Assembly: GCF_027474405.1 (NCBI RefSeq)
Contig: NZ_CP114871.1
Location: 2,117,001-2,181,000, forward strand
Source of the DNA: Caulobacter sp. NIBR2454
GTDB taxonomy: Bacteria > Pseudomonadota > Alphaproteobacteria > Caulobacterales > Caulobacteraceae
Direction: 5' to 3'
Length of the DNA: 64,000 nt
The notes beneath the pieces are model-generated. The model did not search any database. It was given only the letters and a program-made list of their open reading frames with translations, and was not told the DNA's origin. Both the position numbers and the translations under genes were made by a program. The first letter of the stretch is position 1, and every line of letters starts with the position of its first letter. Shown piece by piece: positions 1 through 10,200 of this stretch.

Positions 1-341
1 GTCATCACCTTGTCGAAGAAGGCCTCGTCGATGTCGGCCAGGGGCCGTCGCTCGACCATGCCGCCCGCTAGGTTGACCAGGATGTGGACCTGCTCGCCGT
101 AAGCGGCTTGGGCCGCCGCGACCAACGAAGCCGAGCCCTCGGCCGTCGTGACGTCGGCGCGATGCACGATGGCCTCGCCGCCGGCCGCCTTGATGCTCGC
201 CAGCGTCTCGGCCGCGCTGGCCTCGTCGTTGGCGAAGTTGATCACGACTTTCGCGCCTTCACGGGCGAGCACGCGGGAGACGTCACGGCCGATGTCGCGG
301 CCACCGCCGGTGACGATGGCGACCTTGTCCTTGAGGCGCAT
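1..341 (-). CDS. SDR family oxidoreductase, partial (probable DEHU reductase)
   Basis: Only the N-terminal 113 residues are in the window; the 3' part lies beyond the left edge. The start is ATG at 341-339. The N-terminus has the Rossmann nucleotide-binding pattern TGGGRDIGR around residues 11-19 and NLAGG around residue 91, both typical of short-chain dehydrogenases/reductases. The stop of the upstream MFS gene ends one base before this start, so the two are in one operon with two alginate lyases. In characterised alginate pathways an SDR reduces 4-deoxy-L-erythro-5-hexoseulose uronate (DEHU) to 2-keto-3-deoxygluconate, and that is the inferred role here. The family assignment is firm; the substrate comes from context only. 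Confidence 0.85.
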   Translation of the reverse strand, partial: MRLKDKVAIVTGGGRDIGRDVSRVLAREGAKVVINFANDEASAAETLASIKAAGGEAIVHRADVTTAEGSASLVAAAQAAYGEQVHILVNLAGGMVERRPLADIDEAFFDKVM

Positions 342-1634
342 TCAGGTGTCCTTCAGAGCAGTAGGGGTGGTCGCCTGGACCGGCGCGATGCGACCGGTGA
401 CGAACCACAGGGAGAGGATGGAAAGAGGAACCAGGGCCGCGACCAGGATGAAGATCGGGCCGTAGGAGACCTTGGTCATGGCGGGCACCAGCCAGGTGGT
501 GATCAAGGTGCCGGCTACCGCCGCCATGCCCCCGATGCCGGCCAGCGATCCCACCGAACGACCGTCGAACAGGTCGCCGGGAATGGTCTGGATGTTGCCG
601 ATGGCGACCTGGAAGCCGAACAGCACGCCAGCGATGACCAGGACCGCGAGTGTCGGATCGGTCATGCTAGGCGCCACGATCAGGCAAGGCGTCATGATCA
701 GGCCGCCCAGGGTGACGGTCAGCTTGCGCGCCATGCCGGGCGAGCGGCCCGACTGGATCAGTTGGCCCGACAGCCAGCCGCCCACCATGCTGCCGATCAT
801 CGCCCCGACGTACGGAACCCAGGCGAAGATTCCGATCTGCTTGATGTCGAAATTGAAGGTCTCGGCCAGGTAGATCGGCAGCCACGAGACGAACAGCCAC
901 CAGATCGGATCGAGGAAAAAGCGCGACAGGATCACGCCCCAGCTTTGCCGATGCGACAGGAGCTGACGCATGGTCGGGACATAGACCGGCGGCGGAGGCG
1001 CGTCGGCGGCTTGCGCCAAGGGCTTGTCGAGGATGAGGGCCCGCTCGGCCGCGCTCACCCAGGGGTGTCGATCGGGGCCGGCGCGATAGATCACCAGCCA
1101 GGGCAGAAGCCAGACAAAGCCCAGGACGCCGACCAGAAGGAAGGTCCCTTTCCAGCCGATCGCCAGGAAGATGAGCGCGATCAGGGGCGCCGAGACGATC
1201 GCGCCTATCGAGGCCCCCGCATTGAATATGCCTTGGGCCAGAGCGCGCTCTCGGGCGGGAAACCACTCGGCGTTGGCCTTGACCGCGCCGGGCCAGGCGC
1301 CGGCCTCGCTGATCCCCAGCATGGCGCGGAAGATGCTGAAGGAGGCGACCGAGCTGGCCAGGGCGTGCAGCGCGATGGAGATCGACCAGACCCCGATCGA
1401 CAGCGCGAAGCCCAGCCGCACGCCGATGGCGTCGAACAGCTTGCCGAAGACGAACTGCCCCAAGGCGTAGAAGAGCATGAAGATCGTGACCAGAAGGGCG
1501 TAGTCCTCCTTGGTCGCGCCGACCTCGGGCGCGATCTCGGGCCACATCACCGCCAGGGCGTTTCGGTCGATGTAGTTGACCACCGTGGCGATCGCGATCA
1601 GGCCGATGATGACCCACCTCATGCCGGATTTCAT
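342..1634 (-). CDS. MFS transporter, hexuronate/DEHU type
   Basis: A 430-residue major facilitator superfamily protein with about twelve hydrophobic segments, beginning MKSGMRWVIIGL and carrying the early motif NYIDRNALAVMWPEI, which resembles ExuT-like uronate/anion:cation symporters. A longer frame is open upstream, but ATG at 1634 lies six bases after GAGGAG, which overlaps the stop of the PL17 gene. It sits between the lyases and the SDR, so it probably moves unsaturated uronate or DEHU from periplasm to cytoplasm. Transporter family is confident; substrate is inferred from the operon. Confidence 0.88.
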   Translation of the reverse strand: MKSGMRWVIIGLIAIATVVNYIDRNALAVMWPEIAPEVGATKEDYALLVTIFMLFYALGQFVFGKLFDAIGVRLGFALSIGVWSISIALHALASSVASFSIFRAMLGISEAGAWPGAVKANAEWFPARERALAQGIFNAGASIGAIVSAPLIALIFLAIGWKGTFLLVGVLGFVWLLPWLVIYRAGPDRHPWVSAAERALILDKPLAQAADAPPPPVYVPTMRQLLSHRQSWGVILSRFFLDPIWWLFVSWLPIYLAETFNFDIKQIGIFAWVPYVGAMIGSMVGGWLSGQLIQSGRSPGMARKLTVTLGGLIMTPCLIVAPSMTDPTLAVLVIAGVLFGFQVAIGNIQTIPGDLFDGRSVGSLAGIGGMAAVAGTLITTWLVPAMTKVSYGPIFILVAALVPLSILSLWFVTGRIAPVQATTPTALKDT

Positions 1635-1644
1635 GGTCATCTCC

Positions 1645-3855
1645 TCAGCGATCGAACCGGGCGTAGGGCCCGGTCCATTCGTAGGCTTGGCCGTCGATAC
1701 GCACGGCATGGGCGGCGATTGGGGAAACATCGTCGGCGACGCCCAGCGCCAGCTTGGCGCCGGAAGCGAGCGTCAGGACGATGACCTCGGCGCCCTCGCC
1801 CCGGGTGCGGGCGATGTCGCGGATCTGGCTTGTGGCGCCCGACACCGTCTCGGCGGTCGCGTCATAGGCGCCGTGGGGCTCCAACACCGAGAAGAAGCTG
1901 GCGTCGGCCTGCCCCTGCATGCGCTGGATCAGCGCGGGCTCTCGCCTCAGGTTGAAGCTCGGATCATTGGCGCCGCTTTCGACCAGCAAAGCGCTGGTGG
2001 GAGCCGAGGCCCCGAAGCGATAGGTGTAGAAGCGCTTGCCCAGCAGCCAGGTCAGGCTGCGCGCCTTGTCGGACGGCGCCGCCACCGCGTCCACCCACAG
2101 ATGCTGATACCCAGAGGCTTGGCCCAGCACAGGCCGCTCGCGGACCGAATGCTCGGCTTCGAAGGCCTTGATTATGTGGCCGTTGAAATGCAGCGGCAGG
2201 TCATAGTTGGTGGGCTTTGCTCCGTCGGCGCGGAACAGGTCGATCACCACCGGATAGGTGAGGTCCGGATGCTCGACCATCGCCAATGTGCGTGTCAGGA
2301 CGACGCCGTCATAGGCCTTGTCCAGCCGGGCCGACGCGATCTGAAGCCCCTCCCCCGCCTTGAAAAACAGGGGCTTGGTCGGGCGCTCCTCGCCCACATG
2401 CCAGTCGCCGCCGAACTGGCTGGCCTGGCCGACCACCAGGGTGTTGTGGGCCACCGTCTGCATAGCCCAGCTGTCGTTCTCGTCCAGATAGCCGCCGCCG
2501 CCCTTGGCCTCGACATTGAGGAAGCGCGCCGCGCCATAGTCGCGCACGACAGGCTGGCCGTTGTCGTAGAACAGCCAGCCCAGCCGGTCGAAGTGCCCGT
2601 GGCCCTGGCCCTGCTGGGTGTTCTTCATCACCAGCGCCTGGCCCGTGGCCCCGCCGCGCCGCAGAAAGACCAGGTTGCCCAGGTCGCCGTTCGGCCCGTC
2701 GCCAAGCTGCATGGACCTAAAATCGAAGGGCCGCGCTTCGCCGGTCGCAACGCCCTGCGCCACGGCCAGACCATCGGGCGACAGAAGCGTGCGCCCCTGC
2801 CCCTGCGCGATCGACAGCAGGCGGGGGTCGCGTGTCTGGGCGTAGGCGATGGCGACGCCGGTGACGATCTCCTCGCTGTCCAGACCCTTGTCCGGCATGG
2901 CGTCGTTGATCGGGAAAAGCAGCCCGGCGTAGGACGACTGGATCACGACATCGACGGCCTTCAGCAGGACGCCGTCCCGTCGCTTAAAGATCTGGCGCTC
3001 CGGTTCGTTCTGCTGGATCGCCCGCGCGAAGATGATGAACGGCGCCAGGGCGTAGCGTTGGTAGTAGGGTCCCTCGGCATAATAGCCATCGGGCGAGAAC
3101 AGCTCGTCCACCTGACGCAGGAAGCCGGCCTTGCCGTCTCGCGCCGTTCCCTTGAGCGCGCGCTCCACCAAGGTCTGGTCGCGCAGCACATAGCCGGCCA
3201 TGCCGACTCCGGCGGTGGCCCAGGTCGCATGGTTATGGATGCGGTCGAAGTACGGGGCGTTCTCTTCCGACAGGAACCGGGCCATGCGGCGGAAGACGTC
3301 GTCGTCGATCTTGCGACGCTGGTCGACGGTGAGGGTGTCGCGGATGGCGTCGTAACCCTGCGCGCCATAGACCAGCCACACGGAGTCGTTCAGCGCCTGC
3401 CAGAACAGCCGCCCCTTCACTGACGATTTGCCAGCGGGATGGTCGGACAGGGTCGGATAGAGGCGCGCGTATTCCAGCAACAGGTCGCGGGCGAAGTCGG
3501 CATAGGCCTTGTCGCCCGTCATCCGGTACAGGGCGCCCGCGCCGGCGATGGCCTTGTAGTTGGCCTTGTGCTGTTCGTGGGTGACGCCGCCGCCCAGATC
3601 CCGAGGCTGGGGAACCTTGACGCCGGCGGCCATGGCGGCGCGCACCTCACGCTCCACGCGTGCGCGCTCGGCCGCGAACATCGGATAGCGGTCGCCCGCC
3701 GCCGCCATCGCGCGCCACTGGTCCGCCGAGACCAGCACCGGCGTGGCGTCATCGGCGCGCGCGGCTACGGCGGGTTTGGCGTCCTGGGCCAGCACGCCTG
3801 CGGGGAGGCCCGCGGACAGGGCGGCGAACAGAGCGATCAGAAGCGGACGGTTCAA
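1645..3855 (-). CDS. PL17-type oligoalginate lyase (heparinase II/III-like)
   Basis: A 736-residue secreted lyase. After a signal peptide (LNRPLLIALFAALSAGLPAGV) there is an alpha-barrel alginate-lyase domain (about residues 50-380, with HNHATWATAGVG and DGYYAEGPYYQRYA) and then a heparinase II/III-like beta domain (GHGHFDRLGWLFYDNGQ). This is the two-domain layout of PL17 exolytic oligoalginate lyases, which release unsaturated monouronate. I chose TTG at 3855 because GGAGG lies seven bases upstream and the TTGA overlaps the PL6 stop by 4 bp; the signal peptide begins exactly there. It is the second gene of the alginate operon. PL15 or another heparinase-like lyase is the main alternative. 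Confidence 0.88.
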   Translation of the reverse strand: MNRPLLIALFAALSAGLPAGVLAQDAKPAVAARADDATPVLVSADQWRAMAAAGDRYPMFAAERARVEREVRAAMAAGVKVPQPRDLGGGVTHEQHKANYKAIAGAGALYRMTGDKAYADFARDLLLEYARLYPTLSDHPAGKSSVKGRLFWQALNDSVWLVYGAQGYDAIRDTLTVDQRRKIDDDVFRRMARFLSEENAPYFDRIHNHATWATAGVGMAGYVLRDQTLVERALKGTARDGKAGFLRQVDELFSPDGYYAEGPYYQRYALAPFIIFARAIQQNEPERQIFKRRDGVLLKAVDVVIQSSYAGLLFPINDAMPDKGLDSEEIVTGVAIAYAQTRDPRLLSIAQGQGRTLLSPDGLAVAQGVATGEARPFDFRSMQLGDGPNGDLGNLVFLRRGGATGQALVMKNTQQGQGHGHFDRLGWLFYDNGQPVVRDYGAARFLNVEAKGGGGYLDENDSWAMQTVAHNTLVVGQASQFGGDWHVGEERPTKPLFFKAGEGLQIASARLDKAYDGVVLTRTLAMVEHPDLTYPVVIDLFRADGAKPTNYDLPLHFNGHIIKAFEAEHSVRERPVLGQASGYQHLWVDAVAAPSDKARSLTWLLGKRFYTYRFGASAPTSALLVESGANDPSFNLRREPALIQRMQGQADASFFSVLEPHGAYDATAETVSGATSQIRDIARTRGEGAEVIVLTLASGAKLALGVADDVSPIAAHAVRIDGQAYEWTGPYARFDR

Positions 3856-6062
3856 CGCGCGACCTCCGTTGGGGGGACGTTGGTGATCAGGTCCGGCGTG
3901 CCTTTTGATTGATTGCCGCTCCACAGCAGGACGGGTTCGCCCACCCGCCGGAAGAAGCTGGGCGCGCCGCTGTCGATGAAGCGGTTATCGCGGATCTCCG
4001 CGCGCTGGACGCCGTAGAGCTTGAGCACCCCCGCATCGTCGCCGACCCGGCCGCTACGCTCGAAGGTGGAGCCGGTGAGCGTCAGGCGAGGGCCGAAGGT
4101 GCTCTCGTCAGTGCCGCCGCGATAGAGGTCGACAACCGGTCCGGTCACGTCGCGGAAGGTGCTGTCCACGACCTCCACCACCTCGGCGTTGTAGGTGCCT
4201 AGGTCGGCGGTCTCGGTATGGGCGGCGATCACCGACCCCGTGGCGCGTTCGACCGTGACCCGCTCCAGCCGGATACGGTCGGCAAGGGTGCCGGGGCCGG
4301 CGGCGAAGACGTTGAAGCTGCGGTTGACGGTCAGGTCCTCGAAGGCGGCGTCCTCGACGATCAGCTGATATCCGGCGGCGCCCCGCCCCGCACGGATCAC
4401 GGCGGCGCCCGCCACGTCGGGGGCGAGAGCGCCGGAGATCGTCACACGCGAAAGACGCAGCGATCCGCCAACTCCGATCTCGAACAGGCCGGGCCGGGAG
4501 AACTGGATTTCGGCGCGTCCCTTGGCTGGACCCCGAACGGTCACGGCGTGGTCCAGGCCGATGAGCTGGTTGACGATATAGACGCCGGGCTGAAGCTCGA
4601 TCTGGTCACCCGGCTCCGCCTTGGCGATCGCCTGGGTCAGGGTGTCCTCGCCCGGTGTGACCGCATGGACCGATCCGCTGTCCAGGGCGGCGACAGGTCT
4701 GAGCTTGGGGTACCAGCTCACGCCGGTCTCTTCGCGGCTGACGAAAGTCAGGTCGGGACGAACGCCGACACCCTTGAGCCCCTGGGGCAGGAGCAGTTCG
4801 CCCGCCCCACGCGTCAGGGTCACCTTCCGGCTGGCGACGCCCGGGAGGGCCTCGGTCGCCGCAGGCGACTGGACATTGCCTTCGAAGGCGATGCCGCTCA
4901 TGTCGCCCTGCACGCGGATGGGGTCACGGCCGTCGCGATTGACGATCAGGTTGTTGGCGAAGCGGCTGTTGATCGGCGCGGCGGAGCGTTCGGCATCGAT
5001 GCCGGCGCCGAACGACATCTCGCGCGCATCGACCAGGGTGTTGTTCTCGATGACCGCGCCGTCCACCTGGACATAGCGGTGCAGGGGCGAGTTCGGCACG
5101 CCGTACATGATGGTCAGGGCGCTGCCGAAGTTCGAGCCGCTCAGGCCTTGCATGTAGTTGTTACGGACGGTGTTGCGCCGGTTGATCATCCGCACGCCGC
5201 CGGTATTGGGCAGGCCGTTGCCGATGAAGACGTTATCCTCGACCAGATTGTCGTCGCCGTGCCGCAGGACCATCGCGCCCTGGGACTCAAAGAAGACGTT
5301 GCCACGATAGATGTTGCCGCCCGACTTGTTCGAGATGATCTCCACCTCGCCGTCGCACTGCTCGAACCAGTTGCCCGTCACGGTCGTGAACGAGTTGGAG
5401 GCCGAGGCGTGGCTGGTGCCGACCCGGATCGTCTCGCCGCCGTTCGAGCCCAGCACCGGGCGGCGACCGAAATAGTTGCTGTCGATGACGTGCCGGTTCT
5501 CGAGCCCCTGCTCCGCATCGCGAACCACCACCAGAGTCGTGCCGGCGTTGGTCTTGCCGGTCAGTTGGTTGTGATCGAAACGGTTGTGGTGGCCGTACAT
5601 CGCCACCCAGTTGTCCGACTCAGCGCGATTCGGCTTGGAGAAGCCATCGATCACCACGCCGGTGATGCGGCTGAAATTGGCGCGTTCAGTGCGTGACTTT
5701 CGGAACGACAGAACCTCGCCCGTGGGCGACGATCCCTGGCGGAACACCAGGTTCGACACGACGAGGTGCTCACCCGCCATGCTCAGGTTCGAGCGCCCGG
5801 TGATGATCACGCCGCCCGGCGTCTGAGCGGTCAGGGTGATGGGCCGGTCAGCGGCCCCCCGGCCTGTGAAGACGATCTGGAAATCGCGCCATTCCCCGTC
5901 CGCCAGCGTCAGGGTGTCGCCTGGCTCCAGCCGGGCCAGCGCCGAATTGAATTCTGCGGGGTTTCGCACCAGGGCCGATGCCGCCAAGGCCGACGAGGAC
6001 GCGCCTCCAGTCGCCGCGACAGCGAGCACCATGAGAGACGCCTTCAGGCCCAGCTTCGACAT
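3852..6062 (-). CDS. PL6 family alginate lyase
   Basis: A 736-residue secreted protein with a signal peptide (MSKLGLKASLMVLAVAATGG, cleaved near SALA). It has a right-handed parallel beta-helix with repeated N-rich turns (SNYFGRRPVLGSNGGETIR, GNWFEQCDGEVEIISNKSG), the PL6 (chondroitinase B/alginate lyase) core. A second beta-helix region follows from about residue 440, so it is a two-domain, long PL6. It is the first gene of a leftward operon and ends in a 4-bp overlap with the PL17 start. Endo- or exo-cleavage of alginate in the periplasm or at the surface is expected. Family is firm; linkage preference (polyM, polyG or MG) cannot be read from sequence. Confidence 0.9.
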   Translation of the reverse strand: MSKLGLKASLMVLAVAATGGASSSALAASALVRNPAEFNSALARLEPGDTLTLADGEWRDFQIVFTGRGAADRPITLTAQTPGGVIITGRSNLSMAGEHLVVSNLVFRQGSSPTGEVLSFRKSRTERANFSRITGVVIDGFSKPNRAESDNWVAMYGHHNRFDHNQLTGKTNAGTTLVVVRDAEQGLENRHVIDSNYFGRRPVLGSNGGETIRVGTSHASASNSFTTVTGNWFEQCDGEVEIISNKSGGNIYRGNVFFESQGAMVLRHGDDNLVEDNVFIGNGLPNTGGVRMINRRNTVRNNYMQGLSGSNFGSALTIMYGVPNSPLHRYVQVDGAVIENNTLVDAREMSFGAGIDAERSAAPINSRFANNLIVNRDGRDPIRVQGDMSGIAFEGNVQSPAATEALPGVASRKVTLTRGAGELLLPQGLKGVGVRPDLTFVSREETGVSWYPKLRPVAALDSGSVHAVTPGEDTLTQAIAKAEPGDQIELQPGVYIVNQLIGLDHAVTVRGPAKGRAEIQFSRPGLFEIGVGGSLRLSRVTISGALAPDVAGAAVIRAGRGAAGYQLIVEDAAFEDLTVNRSFNVFAAGPGTLADRIRLERVTVERATGSVIAAHTETADLGTYNAEVVEVVDSTFRDVTGPVVDLYRGGTDESTFGPRLTLTGSTFERSGRVGDDAGVLKLYGVQRAEIRDNRFIDSGAPSFFRRVGEPVLLWSGNQSKGTPDLITNVPPTEVAR

Positions 6063-6097
6063 CTTTCCTCCCGGCGCGGATCTTGGCGATCTCTGGA

Positions 6098-6130
6098 CCT
6101 GACGCTAGGAAGTTGCGCTCAACCCGTCAA
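6098..6130 (-). promoter_or_regulatory. Candidate promoter of the alginate lyase operon
   Basis: On the minus strand TTGACG (6130-6125) is followed after 17 bases by TAGCGTCAGG (6107-6098). This predicts a transcript start near 6092 and a leader of about 30 bases before the PL6 ATG. The same layout, with the same AGCGTCAGG nonamer at the same spacing, lies upstream of the TonB receptor at 10310-10342 and the chemoreceptor at 61019-61051. No transcript data are available, so this rests on the repeated pattern. Confidence 0.6.
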
Positions 6131-6167
6131 CCGGATTTCCAGACCACGAATTCGCAATTTAACCGAA

Positions 6168-6183
6168 AATTGGTATGCTTAAT
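6168..6183 (+). promoter_or_regulatory. Degenerate operator candidate (AATTGGT half-site)
   Basis: AATTGGTATGCTTAAT keeps a perfect left half-site of the palindrome found at 10380-10395 but a poor right half. Its centre is 45.5 bp upstream of the first base of the putative -35 of the PL6 operon, the same distance as the perfect palindrome at the TonB receptor promoter. It is probably bound by the adjacent GntR-family protein; this is inference. Confidence 0.45.
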
Positions 6184-6190
6184 GTCAGAT

Positions 6191-6204
6191 AATTGGTTGA
6201 CACC
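6191..6204 (+). promoter_or_regulatory. Operator candidate AATTGGTTGACACC
   Basis: The first 11 bases match the minus-strand reading of the palindrome at 10380-10395 (AATTGGTTGACCAATT). It lies 23 bp from the other ATTGGT half-site, about two helical turns. UxuR/ExuR-type FCD regulators are known to bind ATTGGT-NN-ACCAAT palindromes, which makes the divergent GntR gene the likely ligand-responsive regulator. Confidence 0.5.
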
Positions 6205-6401
6205 CCGGGGATCATCAGGCCGAGCATGAGTGGGACGAACGACCTGCCCCCTCCATCGGTCCGCGAATACGGTCAATGCGGCGGGTCTCGTCGTGGTTTG
6301 GGCGCGGTCGCCGCCCGTCGTTGAGCCGCCCCAGCGTGGGCGCTTGCGAAGAGCGGTCTGGAAGGGTGTATTGATCAGCCAGAGAGGTCTAAGAGTCGCC
6401 G

Positions 6402-7151
6402 ATGTCAGAACAACGCCTTTATCAGTCGGTTGCGAAGCAGATTCGCGACGCGATCGAGGCCGGGGAGTTTCCCGTCGGCGCCCGCCTGCCTGGTGAGCGC
6501 GAACTGGCTGAGCGCTTCAATGTCAGCCGGGTGACCATCCGTGAGGCTGAGATCGCGCTGGAGGCGCTGGGCTGGATCTCCATCAAGACCGGATCCGGCG
6601 TTTATGTCCTGTCGCGCGACGTCCACGTCGCTGGGCGTCTGCCTGACGTCACGGCCTTCGACCTGACCGCCGCGCGCGCGGTCTTCGAGGCCGAAGCGGC
6701 GGCTCTGGCGGCGGCCAACATCGATGACGCGTCCATCGCCGAGCTCGAAGCCCTGATCGCAGCGATGTCCGACCCGTCGTCCAGCGACGCGCAAGCCAGC
6801 GAGGCCGACCAGAAGTTTCACGAAGCGATCGCCCGCCTTTCCGGCAACCCGGTCGTTGAGCACTGCGTCAAGCTGATCTGGCGCATGCGCAACGAACTAC
6901 CCAAGGTGAAGCAGGTTTATCAGAGCGTCTGCCACCACGATTGGGACTCGCGGACGGACGAACACGCAAGCATCCTATCGGCTCTTCGCAAGCGTGACCC
7001 CCAGGCGTCCCGCGCCGCCATGCGCGACCACTTCCGTCGTTTGTTCGAAGCCATGCTGGCGGCCGAGGAGGCCGAAGCCCTGGCCGAGGTTCGCCGCAGG
7101 ACCCAGCACGACCGCGACCGCTTCATGGCGACCCTCTCGGCTCAGGCCTGA
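6402..7151 (+). CDS. GntR/FadR (FCD) family regulator of the alginate locus
   Basis: 249 residues. The N-terminal winged helix-turn-helix spans about 3-70 (GARLPGERELAERFNVSRVT, then LEALGWISIKTGSGVYV). An FCD ligand-binding domain spans about 85-215, with the conserved histidines in QKFHEAIARLSGN and DEHASILSALR that hold the metal in many FCD proteins. It is divergent from the lyase operon and convergent with the TonB receptor, both of which have ATTGGT-type sites upstream. ExuR/UxuR-like repressors respond to uronates, so repression relieved by an alginate breakdown product is likely. The effector is not known. Confidence 0.9.
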   Translation: MSEQRLYQSVAKQIRDAIEAGEFPVGARLPGERELAERFNVSRVTIREAEIALEALGWISIKTGSGVYVLSRDVHVAGRLPDVTAFDLTAARAVFEAEAAALAAANIDDASIAELEALIAAMSDPSSSDAQASEADQKFHEAIARLSGNPVVEHCVKLIWRMRNELPKVKQVYQSVCHHDWDSRTDEHASILSALRKRDPQASRAAMRDHFRRLFEAMLAAEEAEALAEVRRRTQHDRDRFMATLSAQA

Positions 7152-7186
7152 CCGGCCGCCGACGTCCGACGCTCAAATCCCTGAAC

Positions 7187-7218
7187 GCAAAAAAGAGACG
7201 CCGGTGATCACCGGCGTC
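7187..7218 (-). terminator. Rho-independent terminator of the TonB receptor gene
   Basis: A perfect 22-base palindrome (7197-7218, arms GACGCCGGTGA and its complement) is followed on the minus strand by TCTTTTTTG. It lies about 30 bases past the receptor stop and also faces the end of the GntR gene, so it may end transcription from both sides, but the T-run favours the minus strand. Confidence 0.85.
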
Positions 7219-7245
7219 CCCAAAGTTTGCGCAGGGTAGATCAGG

Positions 7246-10200
7246 TCAGAAGCGGATGCTCAGGCCCCCGACGATCCGGCGATCGGTCAGGCCATTGTAG
7301 CAAAGCAGCGCATCGTCATTGATGCAGTACTCGTTGGCGTCCTCACGGGTCAGATTGATCCCTTCCAGACCGATCGTCGCCCACGGGGTGATGTCGTAGT
7401 TGATGCTGGCGTTGAGCTGCCCGCGATCATCGCTCACCCGCGGCACGTCGAAGGCCGAGGTAAAGGCTTCGGTATTGATGAAGTCCGACCGCCACGTGTA
7501 GCGCATCCGGGCGCTCAGGCCGCCGCGCTCATAGAACAGGGTGGCGTTGTAAGCGTACTTCGAGAGGTTCTCGAGCTCGACACGATCCTGGGGCAGCGTG
7601 GTGAAGCCAAGGTCGCGCGTGGTGTTCCGCGTCAGGCCGATGGTGCGGTAGCTGTCCACGTTCCCGCCGGTCTTCTGGTAGGTGAAGTTGCCGATGAAGC
7701 CAAAGCCCGAGGCCCAGCCCAGCTTGTCCTCCCATTGGGACAGGTCGTACTGGAACGCCGCTTCGATGCCGGTCTGGGTCGTCTCGCCGTCCACATTGAA
7801 GGTCGAGGTCAGCGGCACGCAGATGCCCGTCTGGCCCCGGGCCGGGTTGTTGACGTTGATGACGGCGATCGGGTTGTAAATGCCGCCACCCGGGCACGCC
7901 TGATCGCGGCTTCTGTTCACGACGCCGCCCACGGCGTTGTCCGGCGGGCTCTCGGTGACGCTGGCGAACAGGTTGTCGCGAACCTTGTGGAAGACGCCAA
8001 TGCTGACCAGGCTCGACGGCGCGAAGTAGTATTCGGCCGACAGGTCGAACGACAGAACGGTTTCCGGTTCCAGGTCAGGATTGCCGCGGTTCACGGCGGT
8101 GTTCTCGCTGGTCGCGAACGTCACCGACGACGACAGGGTGTTGAAGTCGGGGCGTCGAATGTCCCTGGCGATCCCGGCACGCACGATGACGTCCTCACGC
8201 GGTTCGGCGACCAGGTTGAAACGGGGCAGCCAGAATTTATAGGACGTCTCGTTCTCGGACCGCACCGACGTCCCGCCCGTCGCGATGGTGTTGCCGACCG
8301 ACTTGAGATCGGTGGACACGTAGCGCACGCCGGCGTTGCCGCGCACGGGCACGCCCAGGGGCTCGGCCTCGAAGTTGGCCTGGAAGTAGGCGGTGCTGGT
8401 GTCCTCGGTGATCTTGAAGAAGGCGCTGGCCTGCGAGGTCGGCTCGCCGATCTGCGGGATGCTGGCCCCATTGGCGGCGTTGCTGGCCGCGATGGCCGCA
8501 TTGAACGCAGCCAGTGTTCCGGCGGGATCCTTGAAGGCCTTGGCGCCGTCGACGATCAGGAAGTCCTTGAAGTACAGGCGCCGGTCGTCGGCGTCGTTGA
8601 AGTTGCTCGGCCCGGCGATCATGAAGTCGGCGAACCGGTCGGCGCTTGGCCGATAGAAGGACGAGGTGACGTTGGTGAAGTTCGTCGTCCCCGTGACGTT
8701 GTCGTTCAGCGCGCTGGTCTGGTTATAGCGCAGGCCCGCGTCAAACGACGTGATGAAGGGCAGCATGCCGTCCGTCTTGTAGGACGCATCGAGGCGTAGC
8801 GCCTTCTCCTCGTTCTCCCGGATGCTTCGGCCCTGGGCCACTTGCTGCAGCCGGTAGTTGGCCGGATCGAGCAGCTGCGCGGGGGACGGAGTGCTGGTCT
8901 GGCCCTGCGCGATGCCGAACTGCAAGGTCCCGTCCCGCAGATCGAACTCGATCGGCACGCCGTTGGACAGCGACACGCCGGCCGTCGGCCGCGGCGACAT
9001 CGGATTGACGAACTCCAGCGTGGTATTGAAGCTGGGCAGGCGCGAGTCCGAGGTCGATAGCGCGGCCTGCGCCTCGATGCTCAGCCGGTCGCCCTTCCAT
9101 TCGCCGCCGAACGAAAAGACCTGGCTCTCGGTCAGGCGCGAACCGGTGTCGCTGGTCGTGCGCAGGTAGGGCGCGAGGTTGCCGGTCGTCCGGGGCAGGA
9201 TGACGCCGGCGAGCGCGGCCTGGACCGAACCCAGATCGATGCTCCCGTTCGGCCCTTGGGCCGTCCCCAGGTTGACGGTCTCGAACGCGGTGTTGCGGGT
9301 GTTGTCGACGACGCCGTTGTCGGAGACGGTCGAGATCTGAACGGTCGAGCTTTGCTCGGCGCGCACCTGATCATTCAGGGTGGCGTCGAAATAGAACTTC
9401 AGATTGTCGGTCGGCTTCCATTCCGCCGAGCCCGAGAAGTTCTTGGTTTCGTACTCGAAGTTATCCAGGTCCTGGTTGAAGAACTGGATGCGCAAGAAGG
9501 GGAAAGCCTCGGCGCTGGTGCGACCGGAATTTGGCGTCACCACCGCGTCGCGGTCGACCCGCGGCCGGAAGGCGACGACGTCCTGCTCGGCGTAGCTGAA
9601 GCTGCCCACCAGACCAAACTGGCCCAGGTCGGTGTCCCAGCGGCGTCCGATCGTGCCGGAGTACCGGGGGGTCGTCGTCTTGGCCAGGTCGCTGTATTCG
9701 GCCTGCGCCCTGAAGGCGTAAAGCGGCTCTGACAGATCGAGGGGGCGGATCGTCCGCAGATTGATGGTGCCGCCCACCGATCCTTCGATCGTCTTGGCTT
9801 CGGGCACCTTGATGACCTGAACCGAGCTGATCATCGACGCCGCGAGGTCGTCGAAGCTGATGCCCGAACGGCCCGATCCCGACCCGACGGTGGACACGCC
9901 GTTGATCTCGACGCGGTTGGCGTCCGTGCCGCGAATCTGCACGCCGCGACCGACGCCGGCCTCGCGGGTGATCTGGATGCCCGTGACGTTCTCAAGCACC
10001 TCGGCCAGATTCTGGTCGGGCAGCTTGCCGATGTCCTCGGCCTGGATGACTTCGACGAGATTGTCAGCCTGGCGCTTTTGCACCAGCGCGCTCTGCAGCG
10101 AGGCGCGAATGCCGGTGACGACCAGTTCTTCGATCTCTTCGGCGGCTTCCTGCTGTTCCGCCGGGGCGCTCTGAGCGAGGGCCGGGCCCGCGAGCATCAT

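Larger units (their letters stand above)
6063..6401. promoter_or_regulatory. Alginate operon/gntR divergent intergenic region
   Basis: A 339-bp gene-free region between the divergent PL6 operon and the GntR gene. The PL6-proximal half holds a promoter candidate and three GGTTGAC or ATTGGT-type motifs, listed separately. From about 6210 to 6400 I see no clear promoter for the regulator and no convincing ORF. The region is notably AT-richer between about 6140 and 6200 than the surrounding DNA. Confidence 0.6.

Noticed and set aside
84..1784. A 566-codon plus-strand open frame opposite the MFS and SDR genes
   Set aside because: Its product is rich in arginine, aspartate and glycine with no family-like pattern, as expected of antisense frames in high-GC coding DNA. 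The minus-strand genes have clear domains, starts and overlaps.
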